In this document: one piece after another, positions 6,729 to 14,442 of the stretch
Layout: the number at the start of each line of letters is the position of its first letter
Numbering within the stretch: the first letter of the stretch is position 1
Origin: DAOUBA01 sp034432855
GTDB lineage: Bacteria > Chloroflexota > Anaerolineae > B4-G1
NCBI GenBank assembly: GCA_034432855.1
Contig: DAOUBA010000010.1
Coordinates: forward strand, 1-28,259
Length of the DNA stretch: 28,259 bases
Reading direction: 5' to 3'
Made by a program: the position numbers and the translations under genes
Notes under the pieces: generated by a model
Databases searched by the model: none
What the model saw: the letters and a program-made list of their open reading frames with translations, nothing else
What the model was told of the DNA's origin: nothing

Positions 6729-6992
6729 TCAGAACAGCAACTTTAGCATCATCACCAGCACCTGTTCCGCAACCCAGAGAATGATCAGCGCCACCATCGG
6801 TGTGAAATCGAGTCCTCCCATCGGCGGGATATAGCGACGCAACGGAGCTAGCAGCGGTTCGGTGATCTGGATCAGGAAGCGTACTGCCGGGTGATAGTAA
6901 CTGACGCGCACCCACGACAGCAGCGCACGGATGACGATGGCAATGGAGTATAGCGTAAAGGCGAGATGTACGAGTTGTATCACTGTGCCCAT
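6729..6992 (-). CDS. yggT: YggT family membrane protein
   Basis: 87 residues with two hydrophobic segments (about 4-27 and 63-85) separated by the family motif RALLSWVRVSYYHPAVRFLIQITEPLLAPLRRYIPPMGGLDFTP (conserved 'P.v.fl..iTeP.L.p.R..iP..gg.D.sP'). It belongs to the YggT/Ycf19 family of small membrane proteins linked to membrane organisation or osmotic shock; the exact role is unknown. The start is odd: the ATG is preceded not by a ribosome site but by 15 copies of a TTGG/TTAG tetramer on the plus strand. Probably expressed with yggU as the tail of the transporter transcript. Confidence 0.9.
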   Translation of the reverse strand: MGTVIQLVHLAFTLYSIAIVIRALLSWVRVSYYHPAVRFLIQITEPLLAPLRRYIPPMGGLDFTPMVALIILWVAEQVLVMMLKLLF

Positions 6993-7051
6993 TGGTTGGT
7001 TAGTTAGTTAGTTGGTTGGTTGGTTGGTTGGTTGGTTGGTTAGTTGGTTGG
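6992..7051. repeat. tetranucleotide array, 15 units
   Basis: Fifteen perfect 4-nt units in register, in plus-strand order TTGG x2, TTAG x3, TTGG x7, TTAG, TTGG x2. It fills the gap between the upstream lipoprotein gene stop (7060) and the yggT start codon, touching the ATG. Such arrays can change length by strand slippage. Confidence 0.95.
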
Positions 7052-7059
7052 ATTCCTGC

Positions 7060-8988
7060 CTACTTCTCGACGTCCAACACCTCGAGGTTCCACAACTCGC
7101 TCGCCGCGGTGGAATCGAGCAGGAGATTCCGCACGTCGGGCCGCGCCACGGCAACTCGTAGCGTCGCGTAGAGTGGCACGGCAGGAAGGTCCTGCGAGAA
7201 CACCAACTGCGCCTGACGATGGCCTTCCTCGTACTCGGCGCTTCCTATCAGCGCCGCCAGTGCCGCCCGGCAGGCCGCGTCGTAGGAGGAGGGATCGCTG
7301 TAGCCGCTCACGTTCACGCCTGTCCAACGGCCGCGGTCGGGGATCGCGTCGGAGAGGTAGTCGCTGCACGCCGGGGTGGCGCCGAACGGGCGCGTCGTCA
7401 GCGCCAGGTCGAAGCGGCGGCCGTACAGCGGCCCCGTTGGGCCGGGGGCGAACAATTGTTGCGTGGGCAACGTCTCCAGCCCGACGCGGATGCCACAGTC
7501 GGCCAGGTTGGCCTTGACGATGCGCGCCGCTCGCTGCGCCGCCTCGTCCTCCAGCGACACACGCAGCGTCACCGAGAACGGCGTGCCCGCACGAATCCCC
7601 TGGACATTGCGCGCCTCGCGCACGCCGTCGCCATCTCCGTCAATCCAACCTACCTGCTCCAACAGCGCCTGGGCTGTCACCGGATCGTAATTCCACGTCG
7701 AAAGGTACCCATCCGCCGCGAGCGGGTGCCCCGGCGGAAGATAGGCCTCCGGCGTTACGCTGCGTCCATAAGAGACCTCGTCCACGATGGTACGCCGGTC
7801 AATGCACTGCGCGATAGCCTGGCGCACGCGCACGTCGCCGAAGAAATTGGCCCGCCGGTAGTCGCTCGCCGTCAGGATACCAAAGTCCAGTTGCACCCAG
7901 CGCTCGCCGGGTGCGGTGACCACCTGCAAGAGCCCCTGCTGCTCGGATTGTAAGAGCACCGGCAGGAGCGACGCGAAGGTCGCATCTTGCACGGCCACGT
8001 CACATTCGCCGGCAAGTACGCGGGCGAGCATGTCGGCGGCATCGGCGGCGAAGCGGAACACCAGCCGGTCGAGGTACGGCAGTCCCTCGCCGGCACGGAA
8101 GTAGTGTGGGTTGCGGGCGAGCGCGATGTGATCCCCCGCCGCCCATTCCTCGACGACGAAGGGGCCCCAGCCGAGCGGAGCGCGACGGACGTCCTCGGCT
8201 CGCGCCAACTCGGCGGGCGCGCGCCCCTGCAACTGATGGCGTGGAAGCGGGGCGAAGAAGTGCAGATAGTAGGTGGGGGGTACGAAGCCTGGAAGGCCCA
8301 CCCACCAGACACGCCGATTGCCCACCGCGTAGTAATCGGCGGTGCGTTCGACCAGCGCGTGATCGGCGGGTGTAGCGGGATCGGAAGCGATCTCGAAGGC
8401 GAAGACCGAATCGTCTGCGGTGAGCGGCTCGCCGTCGGCCCAGGTGATGTCTTTGCGGAGGGTGAAGGCGATCTCCATCTGCTCCATCTGCAACGATTCG
8501 CCTTTGAACTCGACGGCACAGCCATCGGTGGTGCAGCCCGCCGGGCGCACACGCACCCCTCGCGTCAGCGTAACTACTTCACCGGCGGTGTTGACGACCG
8601 TGTCGCCTTCTTTCACGCGCACGGTGCGCGTGAGAACATCGCGGTCGGCCAGGCTGGGGATGCGTTCCAAGATTACCGGCTGGTAGGTGTAGTTGATGGT
8701 GTCAACGGGGCCATCGTAGAGCGCCGCCATCACGTGTTGTGTGGCCGCCAGACGCGAGCCGCCGTAGAGGTAGAGCGTGTCCGGCTCCCCCACCAGGCAG
8801 ATGGTGAGCGTCTTGGGCGACTGGGGCGGCGCAAGCGTGGGCCGCGCGGTGGGGAAAGGCGTGGCCGTGACCACCACCGTCTCCGGCGGCAGTGTCACGG
8901 GGACGGTGACGACCTGGGGAGTACAGGTAGCCAACAGCGATACGGCTGCTGTGAGAGTGATGCAGATGACTCGCCTATGATTCAGCAT
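7060..8988 (-). CDS. peptide ABC transporter substrate-binding lipoprotein (family 5), second set
   Basis: 642 residues. N-terminal signal with lipobox LLATC (Cys22; Thr at -1 is less usual), then a Thr/Pro/Val linker to ~55 typical of surface lipoproteins. The SBP_bac_5 fold follows: LTICLVGEPDTLYLY near 60, then FTLRKDITWADGEPLTADD near 175-195, FGDVRVRQAIAQCIDRRTIV near 400, and FSVTLRVSLEDEAAQRAARIVKANLADCGIRV near 495-525. The family binds oligopeptides and, in some members, sugars or nickel; the ligand is not predictable. AGGAAG lies 2 nt before the ATG. Last transporter gene of the second set, after permeases C and B; a candidate promoter sits at 9124-9152. No ATPase gene accompanies this set. 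Confidence 0.92.
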   Translation of the reverse strand: MLNHRRVICITLTAAVSLLATCTPQVVTVPVTLPPETVVVTATPFPTARPTLAPPQSPKTLTICLVGEPDTLYLYGGSRLAATQHVMAALYDGPVDTINYTYQPVILERIPSLADRDVLTRTVRVKEGDTVVNTAGEVVTLTRGVRVRPAGCTTDGCAVEFKGESLQMEQMEIAFTLRKDITWADGEPLTADDSVFAFEIASDPATPADHALVERTADYYAVGNRRVWWVGLPGFVPPTYYLHFFAPLPRHQLQGRAPAELARAEDVRRAPLGWGPFVVEEWAAGDHIALARNPHYFRAGEGLPYLDRLVFRFAADAADMLARVLAGECDVAVQDATFASLLPVLLQSEQQGLLQVVTAPGERWVQLDFGILTASDYRRANFFGDVRVRQAIAQCIDRRTIVDEVSYGRSVTPEAYLPPGHPLAADGYLSTWNYDPVTAQALLEQVGWIDGDGDGVREARNVQGIRAGTPFSVTLRVSLEDEAAQRAARIVKANLADCGIRVGLETLPTQQLFAPGPTGPLYGRRFDLALTTRPFGATPACSDYLSDAIPDRGRWTGVNVSGYSDPSSYDAACRAALAALIGSAEYEEGHRQAQLVFSQDLPAVPLYATLRVAVARPDVRNLLLDSTAASELWNLEVLDVEK

Positions 8989-9024
8989 AACTTCCTGCGC
9001 GGCGACCGCGCTACATCCTTGTTC

Positions 9025-9084
9025 ACCACGAAGGACACAAAGGATGCTCTCTTGATCCTTCGTGCCCTTTGTGTACTTTGTGGT
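9025..9084. repeat. mirrored word palindrome between permease and lipoprotein genes
   Basis: Two half-arrays of CACGAAGG/ACACAAAGG-type words face each other, giving a long imperfect hairpin with ACCAC/GTGGT ends. Six A's follow on the plus strand (a T-run before it on the minus strand), so it is not a terminator for the operon. It may stabilise the mRNA ahead of the lipoprotein gene. Confidence 0.8.
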
Positions 9085-9123
9085 AAAAAACCGGACGCCC
9101 GGCCCGTCCTCCCTCTGCGACCG

Positions 9124-9152
9124 AGTATAACATCACCCACGCCGGAGCGCAA
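9124..9152 (-). promoter_or_regulatory. possible internal promoter for the second lipoprotein gene
   Basis: On the minus strand, TTGCGC (9152-9147), 17-bp spacer, TATACT (9129-9124), right after the permease stop. It would allow extra transcription of the binding protein relative to its permeases. Confidence 0.5.
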
Positions 9153-9153
9153 C

Positions 9154-10113
9154 TCAGCGACGGCGATGTGGGTGGAAGACCTCCTCCACCGCCCGCCCGA
9201 CCATGTAGAACGCGGCGCAAAAGAACGTGATCGCCAGCGCCGGCGGGAAGATGACGTGCCATTGCTCGCCGGCCGCCGACCAGCGGAAGGTGACCTGGCC
9301 GAACCAGATCATCGTCCCCCAACTGAGGCGGATCTGTGTGCGCCCAAAGAAAGAGAGCAATGCCTCGGTGAGTACCGAGCCGCTGGCGGTAAACATCAGA
9401 AACAAGAGCGAGAGCGGCAACACCTGCGGCAGGATGTGCCGCCAGATGATATGTAGGCTACTTCCGCCGGCCACCCGCGCCGCCTCGATGTACTGCCGGG
9501 TGCGGATAGCCGTAGCCTGCGCCTTGAGGACGATGGCCGGGCTGCCCAATCCGGCGAACAGACCATACAGCAGCGCCAACTGCGGCCACTGCACATCCTC
9601 GATCAGCAGGCCGACGATCAGCAGGACGACGGGCGGCGGCAGCAACACGAAGGTGTCGCTCAGGCCCATCAGGACGGCGTCTATCCATCCGCCGTAGTAG
9701 GCGGCGGTGACCCCCACCGCCGTGGCGATGCTTGCCGCGATGATACCTGCCGTCAGCCCCAGGCCGAACGAGGTGCGGGCGCCGTAGAGCAACTGACTGA
9801 GTACGTCACGGCCCAATGAATCTGTGCCCAGCGGGTGACGCAGCGAAGGGCGGAGGGGATGCGGACCGTAATCGTAATCAAAACCTACCATCGGGTGATA
9901 GGTGACGCGCTTCCACACCGTTGCCAGCAAGAGAGGGTGCGCCACGGCCATCAGGGCAAACAGGATCATCAAGGCTATCCCGATGGCACCGAGGGGATGA
10001 GCGAGGAGCATGCGCATGGAAGCGCGCCAACGTTTCCTGCGGCTCGTCCAGGCCAGTCGCAACAATGCCAGGCGAGAGTGCAGGACGAGTTGCCGATTTT
10101 TCCCCCTGTTCAT
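9154..10113 (-). CDS. peptide ABC transporter permease, DppC/OppC type, second set
   Basis: 319 residues. Cytoplasmic N-terminus of ~35 residues, TM1 near 42-65 followed by a periplasmic stretch with HPLGTDSLGRDVLSQLLYGAR (the DppC-type 'GTD..GRDv.sr...G.r' motif), then the BPD_transp_1 core. The EAA loop that docks the ATPase is YIEAARVAGGSSLHIIWRHILP. It forms a heterodimeric channel with the DppB-type gene, whose stop lies 6 nt upstream. TAGGA sits a few nt before the ATG. It is clearly paralogous to the permease at 13404-14429, even in the HIIWRHI segment. Confidence 0.95.
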   Translation of the reverse strand: MNRGKNRQLVLHSRLALLRLAWTSRRKRWRASMRMLLAHPLGAIGIALMILFALMAVAHPLLLATVWKRVTYHPMVGFDYDYGPHPLRPSLRHPLGTDSLGRDVLSQLLYGARTSFGLGLTAGIIAASIATAVGVTAAYYGGWIDAVLMGLSDTFVLLPPPVVLLIVGLLIEDVQWPQLALLYGLFAGLGSPAIVLKAQATAIRTRQYIEAARVAGGSSLHIIWRHILPQVLPLSLLFLMFTASGSVLTEALLSFFGRTQIRLSWGTMIWFGQVTFRWSAAGEQWHVIFPPALAITFFCAAFYMVGRAVEEVFHPHRRR

Positions 10114-10119
10114 AGGTTC

Positions 10120-11277
10120 CTACCAGCCGAACGTGAGGTGGACGGCGCGCACGCGCGGGTCCAGCCACGCATGCAGGATGTCGAGTACCACGTGAACTGC
10201 CAACAGTGAGATACCCACGATCGAGAGAACGCCCATCAACACCGGGATGTCATGAAAGTCCACGGCCTGGAAGAGGGCATAGCCCATCCCCTGCCAATGG
10301 AAGATGCTCTCGATGGCGAAACTGCCGATCAGGACGAAGGGCAGTTGGATGATGAAGCGTGCCAGTACCGGCAACAGCGCCAGGCGCGCCGCGTGTCGGT
10401 CGCGCACGATGTGATCGGGGAGACCTTTGGCGCGCGCCGCGAGCACGTAATCCTCGTAGAGTGTGTCGCGCATCGTCACGCGCATGAGCAACATCGTCTC
10501 GCCAAAGGAGAGCAGCACGAGTGTAGTGAGGGGCAAGACGAGGTGCCACAGCAAGTCTAGCGCCAACGAGAGCCAACCGGAAAGCGCCCAGGCCAGGCCG
10601 GCGCCGCCCACGATGACGGCCCCACCCACGATGCGCAGCCGCCGCCCGCGGCTCCTGGTACGGCGTGTCAGCCAATGCAGGCCCAGGAGGGCCAGCCCCG
10701 CGACCAGCGCCGTCGCCAACAACCACACGATGACGACATCCGAGGCCGCGTTCACACCGCGCCAACTGTCGTGGCTCAAGACACCTTCGGCGGGAAACCA
10801 ACGCAGGTTGAGGGCGAACACCTGCACCAGGAGGAAAGCCAGCCACGGGGGGAAGGCGGTATAGCAAGCGATCGCGACGCCGGTTGTGGGAGCGTGCCAC
10901 CAGCCCTGACGCTGCCAGCCCATGTAGCGGCCCAGCCACAGGCCCAGGCCCAGGGCGATTACGGCAGCGGGAAGGAACAGCAGCAACGTGCGCGGCGCGT
11001 GCGCGACCAGGATCCAGACCACCGGCCGGTGGGGGAAGCGGTACGTCTCGCCCAGTCGCCCGCTGAAGAACTGCCCCATCCAGCGCAGGTATTGCTGCCA
11101 CAGCGGCGCGTCGAGCCCCATGACCTTGCGCATCGCCTGGCGCAGCGAGGGCGGCATGCCCAACAGCGTACTGACAAAGTCACCGGGCATGGCCTGGATG
11201 AGCAGGAAGAGGATCGTCTGGAACGAGATGAGCGTGATCAGCGCCCGCACGAGCCGGCGCAAGATGAAGCGGGCCAT
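10120..11277 (-). CDS. peptide ABC transporter permease, DppB/OppB type, second set
   Basis: 385 residues from the ATG at 11277, chosen because GGAGG sits 7 nt upstream and MARFILRRLVRALITL is the conserved DppB N-terminus; the frame is open a further 25 codons into the terminator region. Family marks: QAMPGDFVSTLLG near residue 27, an EAA loop DYVLAARAKGLPDHIVRDRHAAR, and a C-terminal domain with LIGSFAIESIFHWQGMGYALFQAV. A long segment between TM2 and the core (about 130-240) carries extra hydrophobic helices, as in the first-set paralogue. It is the first gene after an intrinsic terminator, so it depends on read-through or an unseen promoter. Confidence 0.95.
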   Translation of the reverse strand: MARFILRRLVRALITLISFQTILFLLIQAMPGDFVSTLLGMPPSLRQAMRKVMGLDAPLWQQYLRWMGQFFSGRLGETYRFPHRPVVWILVAHAPRTLLLFLPAAVIALGLGLWLGRYMGWQRQGWWHAPTTGVAIACYTAFPPWLAFLLVQVFALNLRWFPAEGVLSHDSWRGVNAASDVVIVWLLATALVAGLALLGLHWLTRRTRSRGRRLRIVGGAVIVGGAGLAWALSGWLSLALDLLWHLVLPLTTLVLLSFGETMLLMRVTMRDTLYEDYVLAARAKGLPDHIVRDRHAARLALLPVLARFIIQLPFVLIGSFAIESIFHWQGMGYALFQAVDFHDIPVLMGVLSIVGISLLAVHVVLDILHAWLDPRVRAVHLTFGW

Positions 11278-11290
11278 TGGTAGCCTCCGA

Positions 11291-11305
11291 CAGCCTAGAA
11301 GGCTG
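11291..11305 (-). promoter_or_regulatory. small hairpin before the second permease B ribosome site
   Basis: CAGCCT-AGA-AGGCTG, a perfect 6-bp stem ending 2 nt before the GGAGG of the permease gene on the minus strand. It could modulate ribosome access. Confidence 0.45.
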
Positions 11306-11319
11306 TCCCACGAGTTCAG

Positions 11320-11349
11320 AAAAAACGCCCGACCGGCCACGGTCGGGCG
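11320..11349 (-). terminator. intrinsic terminator inside the transporter locus
   Basis: On the minus strand, CGCCCGACC pairs with GGTCGGGCG around a short GC-rich loop (11349-11326), followed by six T's (11325-11320). It lies between the ATPase F gene and the second permease set, splitting the locus into a five-gene and a three-gene transport unit, with possible read-through. Confidence 0.92.
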
Positions 11350-11386
11350 CAAGGCTATCGGTCAGACCCCGTCGGTCTCAGCATGG

Positions 11387-12367
11387 TCAAACGCGATAGC
11401 AGGCCACGTAATGGCCGCCGCCTTTATCCTCCAGCGGGGGATGATCCCTGTCGTCGCACGCCTGGATCGGACAGCGGTCGAAGAAGCGGCAGATCGGCGG
11501 CGGGTTGATCGGCTCGGGGATGCTGCCCTTGATCTCGATGCGCCCGCGCTTGACGGCCGGGTCCGGCACCGGCACGGCGGAGATGAGCGCGCGCGTGTAG
11601 GGATGCAGCGGATTGCGCAACAGTTCCTCGGTATCGCCCATCTCCACGATCTTGCCCAGGTACATCACGGCCAGCCGCTGCGCCATGTAGCGCGCCACTG
11701 CCAGGTCGTGCGTGATGTACAGGTAGGTCACCCCCAGCCGCTGCGCCAGGTCTTGCATCAGATACATCACGCCGGTGCGGATAGAGACATCGAGCATCGA
11801 AGTTGGCTCGTCGGCGACGACGAAGGAAGGCTCTATCACCAGCGCGCGGGCGATAGCGACGCGCTGGCGTTGCCCGCCGGAGAGCTCGTGGGGAAAGCGG
11901 AACATAAAGGACGAGGGCGGGATCAGGCCCACTGCAACCAACATCTCGGCCACGCGCTCCTCTTGCTCCAGCACATTGCCGATCCCCTGCACCGCCAGCG
12001 GCTCGGCGATGGTATCGAACACCGTCAACCGCGGATTGAGTGATTCATAGGGGTCCTGAAAGATCATCTGCACCTTGCGGCGGAAGCGTTTGAGCGTGCG
12101 CCCGCGCAAGGTGGCGATGTCTACGTCGGCTCCGTCGCTGTGCAGGTAGATGTGGCCGGCAGTGGGATCGAGCAGGCGCACCAGCAGTTTGGCCGTCGTC
12201 GTCTTGCCGGAACCGGACTCGCCAACCAGCCCCAGGCTCTCGCCCTGAGCGATCGTGAAACTGATGTCGTCTACGGCATGGATGAAATCACGGGTTTCGC
12301 GCAACACACCCCTGGTCATCGGGAAGAGTTTGCGCAGGTTTTCGACGCGCAGCAATGGTTCTGCCAT
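11387..12367 (-). CDS. peptide ABC transporter ATP-binding protein, DppF/OppF type
   Basis: 326 residues, cytoplasmic. Walker A GESGSGKTT near 48, Q-loop IFQDPYESLNPRLTV, signature LSGGQRQRVAIARAL, Walker B FVVADEPTSMLD, switch His in ITHDLAVARY. The C-terminal oligopeptide/dipeptide extension has CRFFDRCPIQACDDRDHPP, the cysteine-rich patch of this subfamily, and ends in another Cys (VACYRV). It pairs with the upstream D-type ATPase (3 nt between the genes) to power import. As the window holds only one D/F pair for two permease sets, it likely serves both. Confidence 0.96.
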   Translation of the reverse strand: MAEPLLRVENLRKLFPMTRGVLRETRDFIHAVDDISFTIAQGESLGLVGESGSGKTTTAKLLVRLLDPTAGHIYLHSDGADVDIATLRGRTLKRFRRKVQMIFQDPYESLNPRLTVFDTIAEPLAVQGIGNVLEQEERVAEMLVAVGLIPPSSFMFRFPHELSGGQRQRVAIARALVIEPSFVVADEPTSMLDVSIRTGVMYLMQDLAQRLGVTYLYITHDLAVARYMAQRLAVMYLGKIVEMGDTEELLRNPLHPYTRALISAVPVPDPAVKRGRIEIKGSIPEPINPPPICRFFDRCPIQACDDRDHPPLEDKGGGHYVACYRV

Positions 12368-12370
12368 GAA

Positions 12371-13339
12371 TCAAGCCTCCAGGGGATGCCAGCAGGCGGC
12401 GAAATGACCGCTACCATGATCGCGGAACTCGGGCACCTGCTCCTGGCAAATCTCGGTGACATAGGGACAACGTGGGTGGAAGCGGCAACCCGACGGCGGA
12501 TGCAGCAGGTCGGGCGGCTCGCCGGGCAGCGTCGTCAATTCCCGTTTGGGCCCCACGATGCTGGGGAAGGCCGACATCAGCGCGGCGGTGTAGGGGTGGA
12601 TGGGGTGATGAAAGATCTCCATCGTGCTGGCCAATTCCGCCATCCGCCCAGCGTACATGACTCCCATACGCTCACTCACCTCGGCGATGACGGCAATGTC
12701 GTGCGAGATGTAGATCATGCTCATCCCCAGCCGCTGCTGCAACTCGCGCATCTCGCGCAACAGGTTATCCTGCACGATCACGTCCAACGCCGTGGTCGGC
12801 TCGTCAGCGATGATCAGATCGGGATGGCAGGCGAGCGCCATGGCGATGACGGCACGCTGGCGCATCCCGCCGCTGTACTCGTGGGGATACTGATCCATCA
12901 GTTTGGGATCGAGAGCCACCAACTTGAAGAGTTCGGCCACGCGCTCGCGGCTTTCCTCGTAAGAGAGGTTGTCCAGATGGGCATTCATGGCCTCGATGAT
13001 CTGATCGCCCACCTTGTAGACCGGGTTGAGCGAGTTCATCGCCGCCTGGAAGACCATCGAGATACGCCGCCAGCGGAACTTGCGTATCTGCTCTTCGTTC
13101 AGCGGTGCCAGGTCGGTGTCCTTAAACAAGATACGTCCGCCTTTGATGAAGGCGTTGTCGGGCAGCAGTTTCAAGAGGCTGATGGCGACCGAAGTTTTGC
13201 CGCAGCCCGACTCGCCGACCAGGCCGAAGGACTCGCCTTGCCTCAGCGCGAAACTGACATTGTCCACCGCCGAGACTTCACCGGCGCGGGTGGTATAATG
13301 CATCGTCAGGTCGTCCAATTCCAGAAGCGTTTCTGTCAC
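12371..13339 (-). CDS. peptide ABC transporter ATP-binding protein, DppD/OppD type
   Basis: 322 residues from a GTG start at 13339 with GGAG 7 nt upstream. The frame runs 18 codons further to an ATG, but that extension is a translation of the upstream palindrome. Walker A GESGCGKTS, Q-loop VFQAAMNSLNPVYKVG, signature YSGGMRQRAVIAMALA, Walker B LIIADEPTTALD, switch ISHDIAVIAE. C-terminal peptide-family motif CRFHPRCPYVTEICQEQVPEF with clustered cysteines. Partner of the F-type ATPase. The first-set permeases lie directly upstream. Confidence 0.96.
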   Translation of the reverse strand: MTETLLELDDLTMHYTTRAGEVSAVDNVSFALRQGESFGLVGESGCGKTSVAISLLKLLPDNAFIKGGRILFKDTDLAPLNEEQIRKFRWRRISMVFQAAMNSLNPVYKVGDQIIEAMNAHLDNLSYEESRERVAELFKLVALDPKLMDQYPHEYSGGMRQRAVIAMALACHPDLIIADEPTTALDVIVQDNLLREMRELQQRLGMSMIYISHDIAVIAEVSERMGVMYAGRMAELASTMEIFHHPIHPYTAALMSAFPSIVGPKRELTTLPGEPPDLLHPPSGCRFHPRCPYVTEICQEQVPEFRDHGSGHFAACWHPLEA

Positions 13340-13354
13340 GGTGACACTCCATCT

Positions 13355-13402
13355 CGTGAAGCGTGAAACGTGATGCGTGAATTCACGCTTCACGTTTCGC
13401 GT
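13355..13402. repeat. heptamer word palindrome between permease C and ATPase D
   Basis: GTGAAGC, GTGAAAC, GTGATGC and GTGAATT in tandem, mirrored by CACGCTT, CACGTTT and CGCGTTT. The centre, GCGTGAATTCACGC (13375-13388), is perfectly palindromic. It lies directly after the permease stop in a co-directional operon. Confidence 0.9.
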
Positions 13403-13403
13403 T

Positions 13404-14429
13404 TTAACGTTTCCGCAGGCGCGGGTTGACTACCTCATCCAGGGCGCGGCCCACCAGGTAAAAGGCTGCGCACAACATCGTGATCGAGAGGCCGGCCGGA
13501 ACGATCAGCCACCAGGTCTGGGGGTTGAGCAAGTAGCCGCCGGTCTGGGCCGTGTGGATCATCAGGCCCCACGACATACGGATGTTGAGCAGGCCGAAGA
13601 ACGAAAGGACTGCCTCGGAAAAGATCGCCCCCGTCACGGTGAACATCATGTACAGGAAGGAAAGCGGCAACAAGTTGGGGATGATGTGCCGCCAGATGAT
13701 GTGCCAATGGCTGCCTCCGGCGACGCGGGCGGCCTCGATATAAGCGCGCACTTTGATCGTCAAAGCCTGAGATTTGATGATGATCGTCGTGCCCCCAAAG
13801 CCGGAGAGGACGCCGATGACTACGGCCAACAGCGGCAGGGTCAACTCGAACAGTGCGCCCATCACGACCAGGATCGTCACAAAGGGCATACAGAGGATCA
13901 GATCGGCCAGGCGCATAAAGATTGTGTCTATGGCACCGCCAAAGTAGGCCGAGATTGCCCCGATGGTCGTAGCGATGGTCACCGTGATGATGGCCGCAAA
14001 CAGCCCCAGGAAGAACTCGGAGCGGGCGCTGAACATCAGTTGGCTGAGGACGTCGCGGCCCGACGAATCGGTGCCCAGCAGGTGACGCGCCGAGGGCGGC
14101 GCCGGCTGTGGTGCCAATCCGGTGTTCGGGTCAATGAGGTCGTAGGAATAGCCGACGATGGGATTGTAGATGTTGGGGTCCCACACCCATTTCATCAAGA
14201 TCGGATGGGCCAGGGCGAGCAGGCCGAAGAAGATGATAATCCCCAACCCTACCAGTCCGATCTTGTTTTCGGCAAAGAGCGCCCAATTCGTGCGCAGTGA
14301 GCGGCCCAGCAAGCGCAGGCGCACTTTCCATAGCGGCTGGGATGCCAGGCGTGCGCGCTCTTCTTGATCCAGATCGAAAACGGCAGCACTGGGCCGGGGA
14401 CGAAGCATAGGCTCTCGTGAATCGCTCAT
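13404..14429 (-). CDS. peptide ABC transporter permease, DppC/OppC type, first set
   Basis: 341 residues. An N-terminal cytoplasmic segment of ~45 residues carries charged LDQEERARLASQPLWKVRLR, then TM1 IGLVGLGIIIFFGLLALA. It contains LLGTDSSGRDVLSQLMFSAR, the EAA loop YIEAARVAGGSHWHIIWRHIIPN, and about six TM helices. AAGGAG lies 4 nt before the ATG, 13 nt after the DppB-type stop. It forms the translocation pore with that protein and is a paralogue of the permease at 9154-10113. Confidence 0.96.
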   Translation of the reverse strand: MSDSREPMLRPRPSAAVFDLDQEERARLASQPLWKVRLRLLGRSLRTNWALFAENKIGLVGLGIIIFFGLLALAHPILMKWVWDPNIYNPIVGYSYDLIDPNTGLAPQPAPPSARHLLGTDSSGRDVLSQLMFSARSEFFLGLFAAIITVTIATTIGAISAYFGGAIDTIFMRLADLILCMPFVTILVVMGALFELTLPLLAVVIGVLSGFGGTTIIIKSQALTIKVRAYIEAARVAGGSHWHIIWRHIIPNLLPLSFLYMMFTVTGAIFSEAVLSFFGLLNIRMSWGLMIHTAQTGGYLLNPQTWWLIVPAGLSITMLCAAFYLVGRALDEVVNPRLRKR

Positions 14430-14442
14430 CGCACTCCTTCAC

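Noticed and set aside
6992..7051. CRISPR array
   Set aside because: Units are 4 nt with no spacers; this is a simple tandem repeat. No cas gene is present in the window.
7987..9456. 489-codon plus-strand ORF opposite the second lipoprotein gene
   Set aside because: Composition is that of a complementary-strand shadow; it crosses the word palindrome and the intergenic gap. The minus-strand protein has clear family motifs.
13340..13393. 18-codon N-terminal extension of the D-type ATPase
   Set aside because: It is a translation of the upstream palindrome; the GTG at 13339 has GGAG 7 nt before it and gives the normal family N-terminus.
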